Below, piece by piece: positions 54,742 through 63,301 of a DNA stretch of 64,000 nt; position 1 is the first letter of the stretch, and each line of letters starts with the position of its first letter. This DNA comes from Thermoguttaceae bacterium. Its GTDB lineage: Bacteria; Planctomycetota; Planctomycetia; Pirellulales; Thermoguttaceae. A program made the translations under genes and the position numbers. Below the pieces are notes generated by a model, which worked only from the letters and a program-made list of their open reading frames with translations, did not search any database and was not told the origin of the DNA. The stretch is from positions 90,469-154,468 of the forward strand of contig JAGBAA010000141.1 in NCBI GenBank assembly GCA_017939795.1, in the 5' to 3' direction.

Positions 54742-55845
54742 TTACTCGACGGCAGCTTTGGCTTCCGTGACGGCTTCGTCAGCACTTTCTCGCGTTGCGC
54801 TGTCTGCTTTCTTGGCGAATTCCTCTGCTTCCGCGACGAGTTCTTTTGCTTTTTCTTTATCGCCGGCCTTTACGTAATTGAGTGCGATACCGCAGAGTGT
54901 GATGGCTTTCTGCCCGCGGTTTCCGATCTCATGTGCCGTTTCGGAGGCTTTTGCCAGGATCGCGAGTCCGGAATCTTTCGCATCTTTGTGTTCCAGATCA
55001 AAGAAGATCCCGGCCAGCGTATTGAGTCGGCTGCCTTTTTGCTGAGCGTCTGCCTGGCGGATCTCACCTTCGCCGTCTTCTGAGCTCTCTGTATCCGAAG
55101 AGGTCTCAGTATCCGCAGCATCTGGATCTTCCGACGTCTCACTCTCAGTTTCTGCAGGGGCCGCTGCTGATTCCGGAATATTTCCGTCCAGGTAGGCCTG
55201 AACGTCTTCCGAGAGAGCCATGAGCTGATCGTAGGCCTGCATTTTTCCGAGCGTCGACCCAATATCGAGCATTTTATCCACTTTGATGAGGAGGTCAGAA
55301 AAGACCGCCGTTTCTTTCAGTGCCAGTCCCAGCGTATTCTGTGCTTCGATCGGGGCGATCTGAGCCTGCGCTTTGGCGAGATTCAGGAGCATTTCCAGTT
55401 TTTCGTCAGCGAAACCTTCCAGTTCACCCTGCGTCGGCTCTTTTTTGCTCTTGGCTCGAAGCGCCTGCTTCTCCTCTTCCCAGTTGCGGTAGGCTTCCAT
55501 CGCATTATTCAGTGCTTTTCTTGCCTCCACGATCGCATTCAGGGACCAGTAAGAGTCTGCGATCTGCGAGTATGCTTCGATCCGTGAACGGGAATCCGGA
55601 ATGTCCGAGCAGAAGCGGACGGCTTTTCCCATCGTCTCCATCGCACCTTTGCGGTCTTTCAGGATCTTGTTCTGTTCGAGTGCCAGCTTGGCCAATTCGA
55701 GAGAATCGCCGCCGTTTTCAGCACCCTGGAGACGGTTCGTAATGTCCAGCCCTTTGGATGGATTGTACTTTTGCGTCTGATCGCAGCCGGCTGAAACCGC
55801 CAGTGCCAGCAGTGAAATCATGCCGAAGGAAAAGAGGTTTTTCAT
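54742..55845 (-). CDS. Hypothetical lipoprotein with TPR-like helical repeats
   Basis: A 367-residue protein. The signal ends in VSAGC, a good lipobox, so the mature protein is probably a lipoprotein. About 300 residues of helical repeats follow (RSRIEAYSQIADSYWSLNAIVEARKALNNAM and similar), with an acidic Glu/Ser-rich insert near residues 235-270. The TPR-like character suggests a scaffold role. A terminator follows it. It starts just after the dapL terminator region, so it probably has its own promoter, which was not identified. Confidence 0.8.
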   Translation of the reverse strand: MKNLFSFGMISLLALAVSAGCDQTQKYNPSKGLDITNRLQGAENGGDSLELAKLALEQNKILKDRKGAMETMGKAVRFCSDIPDSRSRIEAYSQIADSYWSLNAIVEARKALNNAMEAYRNWEEEKQALRAKSKKEPTQGELEGFADEKLEMLLNLAKAQAQIAPIEAQNTLGLALKETAVFSDLLIKVDKMLDIGSTLGKMQAYDQLMALSEDVQAYLDGNIPESAAAPAETESETSEDPDAADTETSSDTESSEDGEGEIRQADAQQKGSRLNTLAGIFFDLEHKDAKDSGLAILAKASETAHEIGNRGQKAITLCGIALNYVKAGDKEKAKELVAEAEEFAKKADSATRESADEAVTEAKAAVE

Positions 55846-55874
55846 AAAAAAGCCCTTTCAGTTTTTCCAGTTAA

Positions 55875-55906
55875 ATCAAACTCCCCGCCGGTCATGCAGC
55901 GGGGAG
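55875..55906 (-). terminator. Terminator of dapL
   Basis: A perfect 8-bp stem CTCCCCGC/GCGGGGAG (55899-55906 with 55881-55888) is followed on the minus strand by TTTGATTT. It lies 14 bp after the dapL stop. Confidence 0.75.
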
Positions 55907-55919
55907 CGGGGAACTTCAC

Positions 55920-57152
55920 TTAAAATACGAAATGGAGATTCTCCAGTCTCTGGCGAGTTTCTTCCATGAGCTGGTCTTCAGCGGCTTCGTCATCCGCAAC
56001 ATACGTGACGCTGAAACGCAGGAACGGACCCGCATTGTCCCACGGAACGGTACAGATGGAGCACTGCGTAATGAGGAACTGGCTGACCGCCTCTGCGTCG
56101 GCAAAGACGGTGCCGTCGGCCATTCCTTTCGGAGCCTTGGCATAAAGGAAGTACGTGCCTTCCGGAAGCTCGCACTCAAAACCGACGCTCTTAAGCATCG
56201 CGACGAGTTTCTTCAGACGGCGCAGATACTTTTCTTCCGTAGCCTGCGGAATAGAATCATCATCAAGTGCCGCTGCACTGGCGAGCTGGATCGCTTTGAA
56301 CTGGCCCGAGTCACTATTGTCCTTCACGTCGCCGTACGCACGCACCAACGTTGCGTTTCCGCAGACCCACCCAAGACGCCAGCCGATCATGTTCCAGCCT
56401 TTCGACATGGAGTAGGTCTCGATCCCGACATCCATCGCGCCGGGGGTTTCCAGGAAGGAACGCGGACGGTCGACGTGGCTGAGCATGATGTGGGCGCAGT
56501 CATTCACGACGACGATCTCGTTTTTCTTCGCAAAAGCAACCACTTTTTCGAAAAATTCCGCCGTTCCGTATTTGCCGGTCGGACTGTTCGGGTAGTTGAT
56601 GACCAGGAGCTTCGCACGCTTCAGGATATCTTCCGGAATATTGTCGAGGTCCGGATAGAAATCATTTTCCGGAAGGAGCGGGAGATTGAAGACTTCACCG
56701 CCGCAGTAACGCGTGTGCGTCGCCGCGACCGGGTAGCCGGGGACCGTCATGAGCGTGACGTCGCCCGGGTTGATGAAACACTGCGGGATCATCGCCAGGG
56801 ACGGTTTGGAACCGATGCCGTGAATGATTTCCGTCGCGGGATCAAGGTCCAGACCAAAATGACGTTTCATGAAACGGGCGACGGCTTCCTGGAAGACCAT
56901 GATCCCGTTGTCCGCATAACCGCGGTTTTCGGTTTTGCCGCATTCTTCCTGCAGAACTTTCACGACATTTTCAGCTGCCGGAACATCATTTTCGCCAATT
57001 CCGAAATCCAAAAGTTTCCGATCCGGGAAATCTGCGAGTGCCTTGCGTTTGGCTCTCTTGATCTTCTCGAATTTGTAGATTTCGGTACTTTTTCCGTAAT
57101 TGATGCCGCCGATGCGTTCTGCAAACAGTTTCTGAAAAAAAGGTTCGGTCAT
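55920..57152 (-). CDS. dapL: LL-diaminopimelate aminotransferase (DapL)
   Basis: A 410-residue PLP aminotransferase that makes LL-diaminopimelate directly from tetrahydrodipicolinate for lysine and peptidoglycan synthesis, the route typical of Planctomycetes-Verrucomicrobia-Chlamydiae. Features are FGIGENDVPAAE, GYADNGI, a SKPSLAM loop, NYPNSPTG, and Lys251 in SMSKGWNMIGWRLG. The DxxY-type motif reads NDCAH, so the usual Tyr is His. ALT/AspC-type aminotransferases are the alternative. A promoter lies about 115 bp upstream and a terminator follows. Confidence 0.87.
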   Translation of the reverse strand: MTEPFFQKLFAERIGGINYGKSTEIYKFEKIKRAKRKALADFPDRKLLDFGIGENDVPAAENVVKVLQEECGKTENRGYADNGIMVFQEAVARFMKRHFGLDLDPATEIIHGIGSKPSLAMIPQCFINPGDVTLMTVPGYPVAATHTRYCGGEVFNLPLLPENDFYPDLDNIPEDILKRAKLLVINYPNSPTGKYGTAEFFEKVVAFAKKNEIVVVNDCAHIMLSHVDRPRSFLETPGAMDVGIETYSMSKGWNMIGWRLGWVCGNATLVRAYGDVKDNSDSGQFKAIQLASAAALDDDSIPQATEEKYLRRLKKLVAMLKSVGFECELPEGTYFLYAKAPKGMADGTVFADAEAVSQFLITQCSICTVPWDNAGPFLRFSVTYVADDEAAEDQLMEETRQRLENLHFVF

Positions 57153-57265
57153 TTTCTGTGTCCTGAAAGAAAAACAAAATGGAAAAATGCAGCATCTTCC
57201 GAATTCAGGAGGACGCTGGCGCGTGGATCTCTCAAACTGTGTACTGTCTTGAGAGAATTTTCTTT

Positions 57266-57294
57266 ATTTTACCTTTTTTTGAAAAAATTTTCAA
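57266..57294 (-). promoter_or_regulatory. Promoter of dapL
   Basis: Minus-strand TTGAAA (57294-57289), a 17-bp spacer and TAAAAT (57271-57266). Apart from this the 57153-57519 gap is AT-rich and shows no gene. Confidence 0.65.
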
Positions 57295-57519
57295 GGCGTC
57301 CAACGCGATTCCTGGAAAAAAAGAGCAAAATTTCCCCTTTTTTTGCCGTTTCTTTCCGGATGTTTCGCAGACTTTACTTTTTTTGGGGTTTAAGAGAGGC
57401 GGAGATACTCCTGATGCACTTTGAGAACCTGAAAATTTTTTGAAGCGGTGGGGGAAGAAAAACGGTACATTGGGGGATGGAGATCTGGAATTTTTTAGTG
57501 AAGGGCTTCATGGACCTGT

Positions 57520-60408
57520 TTACTGCCTGATTTTATCGGCGGTCGTGGATCCGTAGACGGATGCAAAGTAAAGACGGTCTGCCTGCTGGAAATTCAGACC
57601 GAAATTTTTGGCCATGAGGACGAGATCTTTGATGGAAACGTTTCCGTCGCAGTCAAAGTCGGCGGAGAGTCTGGAGATCGCCGTGCCCGTCTGATTTGCA
57701 TTCATGGTGGATCCAGGATCCGTTTCTGCGGTTTGGCCGTACTGTTTGGCGAGCAGTACAAGATCCTGAATGTTGATCGAGCCGTCGGAGTTCAGATCGT
57801 AGCAGACTGCCGTCACGGTGAGTTCCTGTGTTTGTCCGTTGAGCTGAAATCGTAATTTTTCACAGATAGAGTTGGAAAACGCACTGAATTTCGGCGTCAG
57901 TGTGATGGTGCCGAGGTGTTGGAGCGGATCCGGATCCTGGCCTCCTGCCGCGAGTGGATTTTCTGTGAGTCGGAGAATCAGGCCGTCTGCACACTCGGTA
58001 ATTTCAAAATTGAAGCCGTTTGCAGTCGAGAATGCCTCGGGAACCCACGAATATTTTTCCGTGTCGAAATTCAGAAGAAGTGTTTCTGTTTGGCCTTCTG
58101 AAGAAAATTCGGTGCCGTTCATCCAGATTTCCACGGCAAGCGGAGTCCAGGAGGAGACCGTGTTTACGGTGTCCGGCAGAATGGACGACGACGGAACTTC
58201 TTTGGAAAATGTGCCGGTGGACGGAATTGCGGCAGTGGGGACGGCCGAGTCGACAGATCCGGAGGCCGGGCGGATCACCAGATGAAATTCCGGTTTGGCG
58301 GCTGGCTGGGAGACGATTTCTTCCTCAGGATCATCCATTTCGGAATCATCTGGCTGGGGATCGTCTGTTTTCTGGCCAACTGGTTTCGCAGAACCGGAGA
58401 TGCGGTATCTTCCGAGGGAACTGTAGTCGGAATAGTATTCGACCGTCTGTCCGTTTTCCAGCGTACGTGTTCGGCCCGTTCCGTCAATTACGAGAAAATA
58501 CGTGCCGGGCTGAAGAACCGCGGAAATCCGGGCGTCCATGGAGTCCGGATCTTCTGCGAGGATGGGAGAGGCAGTCCCGGCGGCCGTGAGTACATTTTCC
58601 GGATATAAACCGGCCCAAATGTCCAGGTTAGCCCACTCTCCGGCACCGGAGACGGTGAGATCCAGCAGGGTCTCTTCATCGAGGGTGAATCGAAAGACGT
58701 CGGTATCGTTTCTGTGCGAGATGAATCCGCTGACGGTTTCCAAAAAGGAATCGTGAAAAAAATCACCGTCGGTGAATATCGCTCCGGATCGGGAAATGAG
58801 CAGCTCACCGACCGGGGCAAAACGAAGATCCGGTTCGCCAAAGAATGTGAGGAGTTCTTCTGCGTCGGAAGGATCGGTCTGTGTCGTTCCGCTGGTGAAG
58901 ATCCAGTCGGCATGATCGTCGTTTCGAAACGGAAGGACGGCCGCTATTTTTTCCAGATCTCCAGAGTTGGATGCTGCGGAATCCAGTGCGTTAAAATATT
59001 TTCCGTCGCTCCAGTGCGAAACTCCGGCATAGTAACTCGCTCCCATGATCGGGCACCAGTCGGAGACGATGGGGCTGGTGGAATCGAAGAAGACGAATCC
59101 TTCGGAGGACACTGAAGAATTGGCAGTCGGAATGTAGTTTTCATCCGCGATCTTCACGCCGTAGGTGTACTCGCCGTTGGCGGCGGAACCGCCTCCCCGA
59201 TGCAGTAGACCGAGTGTATGGCCGATCTCATGTGAAGCGGCATTTCCGATCACGCGCGCATTCTGTGCCAGAAAGACGAAACAGGGAAGGTCGGTCGTGT
59301 GCGTAAAGGAATTGCGCATCGCGATCCCGCCGACATTTTCGTACCAGGTATTTTCGCCGATGACGCAGCGGATGCCGTATTGGGAATCCATCATCCCGGT
59401 TTTTTTCAGATGCTCCAGTCCGGGGAACTCTGTCGTGACGTCGACGGCAAAACCGGCGTAATCCTCTGCGATGATCTGCCAGATCTCGTAGATCATCGTG
59501 AGTTCTTCCGTTGAAAATTCCGGATCCTCGTCCAAACTGAAAACAGGCGAAACGATCAGTGTTTTGTTCGTTTGCGTATTCCAGGTGGTTTCTCCGGTCA
59601 GGTGTCCGGTAAAGTCAAGATAAATCGTCAGTGCTGCTTCTCCATCCGAGGCTTTTCGGGAGTGGAGGGAGAAAACGTCCGGGATCATCGCGCCATTTTT
59701 CAGCGTCAAGGAATGTTCCGCGGAAAGATCAGGAGTTTGGAGTTTGACGGACTGGCTAAGGTCGGAATCTGCAAAGACCTTTTCGCCGCAGACAGCCTGG
59801 ATCTGGATCTCTACCGTCGTTCCGGGAATGACCGCGTCAAGTTCTGTCGAGAGACGGCCCGTTTCTGTTCTTTTGAGCGAGTCGGCTGCGAAGATCTTCC
59901 GAAGCTGGATCGGTTCGCATTCCGGATGCGTCAGTGTGTACGTGAGCCGGTAGCGGGAGGCATTCGGAACTTCCTGCCAGCTGACAAGAATAGACTCTCC
60001 CGGTATGCCGTCAAAGGAAAATCCGGCCTGAAGTGCTTCAGGGACGGAAAGCTGGCCGGGAAGTGCTTCTTCCGGGGACTCCAACGGGAGTGCATTGGAT
60101 CCTTCAAAGAATTCCTCACGGAAAAGCAGATCCGCGATCGCTCCTGAAATGCCGGGGGCGGAAGATGCCGACATCCCGTCAGATACACCCTCGGATACAG
60201 AATGACCTGTTCTGGGGAAAGAAGGAATGAGCTCACACTCTACGGGGGTGAATTCTGCGCGGATCTCCCACGTGTTTTCCGTCGAAAACGGCATACTTCC
60301 CCCGGTCAGAGGCACGGCAGAAAGCAGGTTTCTCGATTCCAGCGTTTCATGCTGAAGGGAACGCTGAAAACGGAAACATGAATGCGGAAATTTTGAGTTT
60401 TTCGGCAT
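57520..60408 (-). CDS. Secreted dockerin protein with metzincin-type protease domain
   Basis: A 962-residue modular protein. The N-terminus carries the planctomycete motif LESRNLLSA near residue 22. A fibronectin-III-like region (VSWQEVPNASRYRL, about 155) precedes a protease domain whose HEIGHTLGLLH near residue 395 has the metzincin zinc signature HExxHxxGxxH. A pre-peptidase C-type region (DTDVFRFTL, GTYFLVIDG) follows near 575-650, then a beta-rich module and two dockerin-type calcium repeats (DLNSDGSINIQDLVLLAK and DFDCDGNVSIKDLVLMAK) at the C-terminus. It is probably exported, although the start lacks a classical signal peptide. Confidence 0.87.
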   Translation of the reverse strand: MPKNSKFPHSCFRFQRSLQHETLESRNLLSAVPLTGGSMPFSTENTWEIRAEFTPVECELIPSFPRTGHSVSEGVSDGMSASSAPGISGAIADLLFREEFFEGSNALPLESPEEALPGQLSVPEALQAGFSFDGIPGESILVSWQEVPNASRYRLTYTLTHPECEPIQLRKIFAADSLKRTETGRLSTELDAVIPGTTVEIQIQAVCGEKVFADSDLSQSVKLQTPDLSAEHSLTLKNGAMIPDVFSLHSRKASDGEAALTIYLDFTGHLTGETTWNTQTNKTLIVSPVFSLDEDPEFSTEELTMIYEIWQIIAEDYAGFAVDVTTEFPGLEHLKKTGMMDSQYGIRCVIGENTWYENVGGIAMRNSFTHTTDLPCFVFLAQNARVIGNAASHEIGHTLGLLHRGGGSAANGEYTYGVKIADENYIPTANSSVSSEGFVFFDSTSPIVSDWCPIMGASYYAGVSHWSDGKYFNALDSAASNSGDLEKIAAVLPFRNDDHADWIFTSGTTQTDPSDAEELLTFFGEPDLRFAPVGELLISRSGAIFTDGDFFHDSFLETVSGFISHRNDTDVFRFTLDEETLLDLTVSGAGEWANLDIWAGLYPENVLTAAGTASPILAEDPDSMDARISAVLQPGTYFLVIDGTGRTRTLENGQTVEYYSDYSSLGRYRISGSAKPVGQKTDDPQPDDSEMDDPEEEIVSQPAAKPEFHLVIRPASGSVDSAVPTAAIPSTGTFSKEVPSSSILPDTVNTVSSWTPLAVEIWMNGTEFSSEGQTETLLLNFDTEKYSWVPEAFSTANGFNFEITECADGLILRLTENPLAAGGQDPDPLQHLGTITLTPKFSAFSNSICEKLRFQLNGQTQELTVTAVCYDLNSDGSINIQDLVLLAKQYGQTAETDPGSTMNANQTGTAISRLSADFDCDGNVSIKDLVLMAKNFGLNFQQADRLYFASVYGSTTADKIRQ

Positions 60409-60614
60409 ACGGGACGCGTGAAGGATCGGGAAACACGAAACGGAACGGCGATTTGAAATACAAAATTACGGAGCTGTGTACGGTAAAAGACCCTGATGCC
60501 GGTTTTGCGCGGACGCTGCTCCTTTTATTTTATCGTCAGATTCGGCGTATTTGTTGAATTGAACGTCCAATGGAAGCGGAAAACTTTGCGTATTTTGCCG
60601 ATAGTGGATGGGAG

Positions 60615-60653
60615 ATGAAAAAGAAAGACCTCCGGAATTCTGTATCCCGGAGG
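60615..60653 (-). terminator. Terminator of the first DUF1559 gene
   Basis: Stem CCTCCGG/CCGGAGG (60647-60653, 60629-60635) is followed on the minus strand by TCTTTCTTTTTC. It lies 35 bp after the DUF1559 stop. Confidence 0.7.
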
Positions 60654-60685
60654 CCGTTAGCTGTTTTCAGTGTCTTGAAGGGGCC

Positions 60686-60789
60686 GTTTACGGAATCGCG
60701 GCGGCCTGTCCGTCCTTGCGGTTGGCAAGGTAGGCGTGCGTTTCTTTATCGATGGAATAGGCGATCCGGTGTACGGAACCGTCTCCCAT
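60686..60789 (-). repeat. 104-bp direct repeat, copy 1
   Basis: Covers the 3' end of the DUF1559 gene at 60688 and matches 61850-61953 with a single mismatch at 60748. Shows recent duplication or gene conversion of the C-terminal region. Confidence 0.9.
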
Positions 60790-61689
60790 CACCATGCCGA
60801 ACGCGCCGGCGTGTGCGCTGCCGAACGCGTAGGACGAGGGGGAATTGTATCCCTGACGGTCTTGGGAAAGGTAAGCGTACGACGTGCTGCACGTGCGGTT
60901 TACGTCGTCATCCGCGCCGATCCAGAGTCCCATGTCGTCACCGTCGCCATTGCATTCGTAATTATCCGGAATGACGTACTTTTCACCGATCAGGTAGGTG
61001 TTGGAGGTCCCGTCGCGGACTTCTCCCATCTGTGTTTCGCTGCAGCTGTAGATGATGCCGGTGACTTTGGAGAGATCCTTTCTCTGGTAGGTCCCATTCG
61101 CGACCGCGCTGTACGAGGGTGTTGGATAGTTTCGCGTATTGTTGTCCTGTGCGTAGGAGTAGTCTCCCATGCACGCCGCGTAGTCTCCTTTGGCGCGCTG
61201 CTGCGGGATATTGTAGTTGGCGGCGCCGGAGGTCGAGCCGGCGTAGAGTTTCGGCGCTCGGCGTGACGGGCAGTTAAAGATCCCGAGCGGCGTCTGCACC
61301 AGTTCCGAGGCTGCCGTTTTATTCATCGTCGTCATGTTTCCGTCACCCATGATGGAGTAGAGAGCCTGCTGTTCCAGAAACGGCAGAAGCTGGTACCCCC
61401 AGCCGCCCGGCTGTTTCCAGCCCATGCCGAAGTCGCAGTCGCCGGTAGAATAGCAGTCCCATCCGCCGGCGGGATACGATTGGATCGTCGCTTCATGATT
61501 CAGCGACGCCAGACCGAACTGTTTCAGGTGGTTGGAGCACTGCATCTGCCGCGCTGCCTCACGTGCCTGCTGAACGGCTGGAAGAAGGAGTCCCACCAGC
61601 ATACCGATGATGGCGATGACGACGAGGAGTTCCACGAGCGTGAAACCTCGATCGGGGGAATTTTTTGAGAATGTGGGGGGCTGTTTCAC
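60688..61689 (-). CDS. DUF1559 protein with type IV pilin-like leader (paralogue A)
   Basis: A 333-residue protein. After a short charged N-terminus the leader RGFTLVELLVVIAIIGMLVGLLLPAVQQAREAA region is a prepilin-like N-terminal helix near residue 14. The body is DUF1559 with CSNHLKQFGLA, GWGYQLLPFLEQQALY, FNCPSRR and the C-terminal FGSAHAGAFGMVMGDGSVHRI. These proteins are greatly expanded in planctomycetes and are of unknown function, possibly pseudopilins. The GTG at 61689 is preceded by GGAG. Its start lies 162 bp downstream of the second DUF1559 gene. Confidence 0.92.
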   Translation of the reverse strand: MKQPPTFSKNSPDRGFTLVELLVVIAIIGMLVGLLLPAVQQAREAARQMQCSNHLKQFGLASLNHEATIQSYPAGGWDCYSTGDCDFGMGWKQPGGWGYQLLPFLEQQALYSIMGDGNMTTMNKTAASELVQTPLGIFNCPSRRAPKLYAGSTSGAANYNIPQQRAKGDYAACMGDYSYAQDNNTRNYPTPSYSAVANGTYQRKDLSKVTGIIYSCSETQMGEVRDGTSNTYLIGEKYVIPDNYECNGDGDDMGLWIGADDDVNRTCSTSYAYLSQDRQGYNSPSSYAFGSAHAGAFGMVMGDGSVHRIAYSIDKETHAYLANRKDGQAAAIP

Positions 61690-61849
61690 AATAAGATCTC
61701 CATGAACTGTTTGGGGGGGCTGTCCTCTCCCCAGGGCAGATGTCGGTACACACGGAGCGAAAAGCGCGTCCGCATGACGCGGTTTCCCCTCTGGGGAGGG
61801 GGCCGGAAAACAGACATTTTGCGGTTTCCCGGCGTTGAGTGAACGGTCT

Positions 61850-61953
61850 GTTTACGGAATCGCGGCGGCCTGTCCGTCCTTGCGGTTGGCAAGGTAGGCG
61901 TGCGTTTCTTTGTCGATGGAATAGGCGATCCGGTGTACGGAACCGTCTCCCAT
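61850..61953 (-). repeat. 104-bp direct repeat, copy 2
   Basis: Lies at the 3' end of the second DUF1559 gene; matches 60686-60789 with one mismatch at 61912. Confidence 0.9.
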
Positions 61954-62841
61954 TACCATACCGAATGCTCCGGCGTGCGCACTGCCGAAAGCGTAGGACG
62001 AAGGGGTCCCGTATCCCGAACGGTCCTGGGAAAGGTAGAAGTAGGATGTACTGCACGTACGGGTCACGTCGTCATCTGCACCGGTAAAGGCTCCCATGTC
62101 GTCACCGTCGCCTGATTCTTCGTATTTTTCCGGCTGGACGTACTTTTCGCCGATCATGTAGGTATTGGAGGTGCCGTCACGGACTTCCCCTATCTTCGTT
62201 TGACTGCAGCTGAAGATGATGCCGGTGACTTTGGAGAGATCTTTCGGCTTGTGAGTCCCGTTCGCGACATTCGCATACGACGGCGTCGGATTGTTTCGTG
62301 TGTTGTTGTCCAGCGGGTGCAAATAGTCTCCTATGCTGGCCGCGTAGTCGCCTTTTGCGCGCTGATTCGTCGAATTGTAGTTGTGGGCGTAGGAGGTTGA
62401 GCCGGTGTAGAGCTTCGGCGTACGGCGTGACGGACAGTGGAAGATCCCGATCGGGGTCTGGATCATTTCCGTTGCCGCTGCCCTGTTCATCGTCGACATG
62501 TTGCCGTCTCCCATAATGGAGTAGAGGGCCTGCTGTTCCAGAAACGGCAGCAGCTGATACCCCCATCCGCCAGGCTGTTTCCAGCCCATGCCGAAGTCGC
62601 AGTCGCCGGTCGTGTAGCAGTCCCAGCCGCTGCCGGGGTAGAATTGGATCGCTGCTTCGTGATTCAACGCGGCCAGCCCGAACTGTTTCAGGTGATTGGA
62701 GCATTGCATCTGACGCGCTGCTTCGCGGGCCTGCTGGACTGCCGGGAGGAGAAGTCCGACGAGCATTCCAATGATGGCGATGACGACAAGAAGCTCAACG
62801 AGCGTGAATCCTGTGCGGGAGCGTGCGGATGAATGAAACAA
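61852..62841 (-). CDS. DUF1559 protein with type IV pilin-like leader (paralogue B)
   Basis: A 329-residue paralogue of the protein at 60688, with matching prepilin helix, DUF1559 body and identical last residues DGQAAAIP. Start choice: a TTG at 62841 is preceded at five bases by a perfect AAGGAGG (62847-62853) and gives the short N-terminus (FHSSARSRTGFTLVELL) usual for this family. ATG 62877 or the longer frame to 63015 would add residues before the leader and lack a ribosome site. An extended -10 promoter lies at 62987-63015. Between the two paralogues there is a 6-bp stem (61786-61801) but no clear terminator, so they are probably co-transcribed. Confidence 0.92.
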   Translation of the reverse strand: MFHSSARSRTGFTLVELLVVIAIIGMLVGLLLPAVQQAREAARQMQCSNHLKQFGLAALNHEAAIQFYPGSGWDCYTTGDCDFGMGWKQPGGWGYQLLPFLEQQALYSIMGDGNMSTMNRAAATEMIQTPIGIFHCPSRRTPKLYTGSTSYAHNYNSTNQRAKGDYAASIGDYLHPLDNNTRNNPTPSYANVANGTHKPKDLSKVTGIIFSCSQTKIGEVRDGTSNTYMIGEKYVQPEKYEESGDGDDMGAFTGADDDVTRTCSTSYFYLSQDRSGYGTPSSYAFGSAHAGAFGMVMGDGSVHRIAYSIDKETHAYLANRKDGQAAAIP

Positions 62842-62846
62842 AATAA

Positions 62847-62853
62847 CCTCCTT
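62847..62853 (-). promoter_or_regulatory. Ribosome-binding site fixing a TTG start
   Basis: AAGGAGG on the minus strand, five bases ahead of TTG 62841. It is the strongest Shine-Dalgarno in the window and decides a non-ATG start. Confidence 0.75.
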
Positions 62854-62986
62854 GAGTTGGGGATCTGGGCGGATCATCCGGTTTGGAATTACCGAAAGAC
62901 CGCAAATTTGCAGGGCTGGGAAAGTTTTGGGGAATAACGGGACACTAAATGGTGTCTCTTCTATTTCCTGAGTGCCCATTGTATTC

Positions 62987-63015
62987 ATTATATCACAGGT
63001 CGGCGGGATTTTCAA
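62987..63015 (-). promoter_or_regulatory. Promoter of the DUF1559 pair
   Basis: Minus-strand TTGAAA (63015-63010), a 17-bp spacer, TATAAT (62992-62987), with TGA directly before the -10 (extended -10). The leader is about 140 nt. Confidence 0.7.
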
Positions 63016-63217
63016 GTGCTTTTTTAAGATTTTTTTGATTTTTTACGGCAGAGATCGTTGGGGGGAAATGTGGAGAAACGGTAGGTCTGCAGGGGGGTGC
63101 GATGCTGAAAAGATGCTTTCATTGACGAAATCGGGAGAAATTGGCCAGAAAAACGATATAATCGAAAGAAGTTTTCAGGGAAATAAAAGATTTTCGTTTT
63201 TTTTTTGTTATTTCTGC

Positions 63218-63245
63218 TTGCATTTTCAAAATATTGGCGTAAAAT
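63218..63245 (+). promoter_or_regulatory. Promoter of the discoidin-like gene
   Basis: TTGCAT at 63218-63223, 16-bp spacer, TAAAAT at 63240-63245. It lies 57 bp ahead of ATG 63302. Confidence 0.6.
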
Positions 63246-63301
63246 GGTCTTATTGTGTTTTAGTTCATGAGAAATCGTCATTAACCTTTTGAGAAAATGC
63301 G

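Noticed and set aside
55932..57443. Plus-strand 503-codon open frame opposite dapL
   Set aside because: Shadow of dapL.
63122..63162. TTGACG and TATAAT near 63122-63162
   Set aside because: The two boxes are 29 bp apart, too far for a promoter; the TTGCAT/TAAAAT pair further down fits better.
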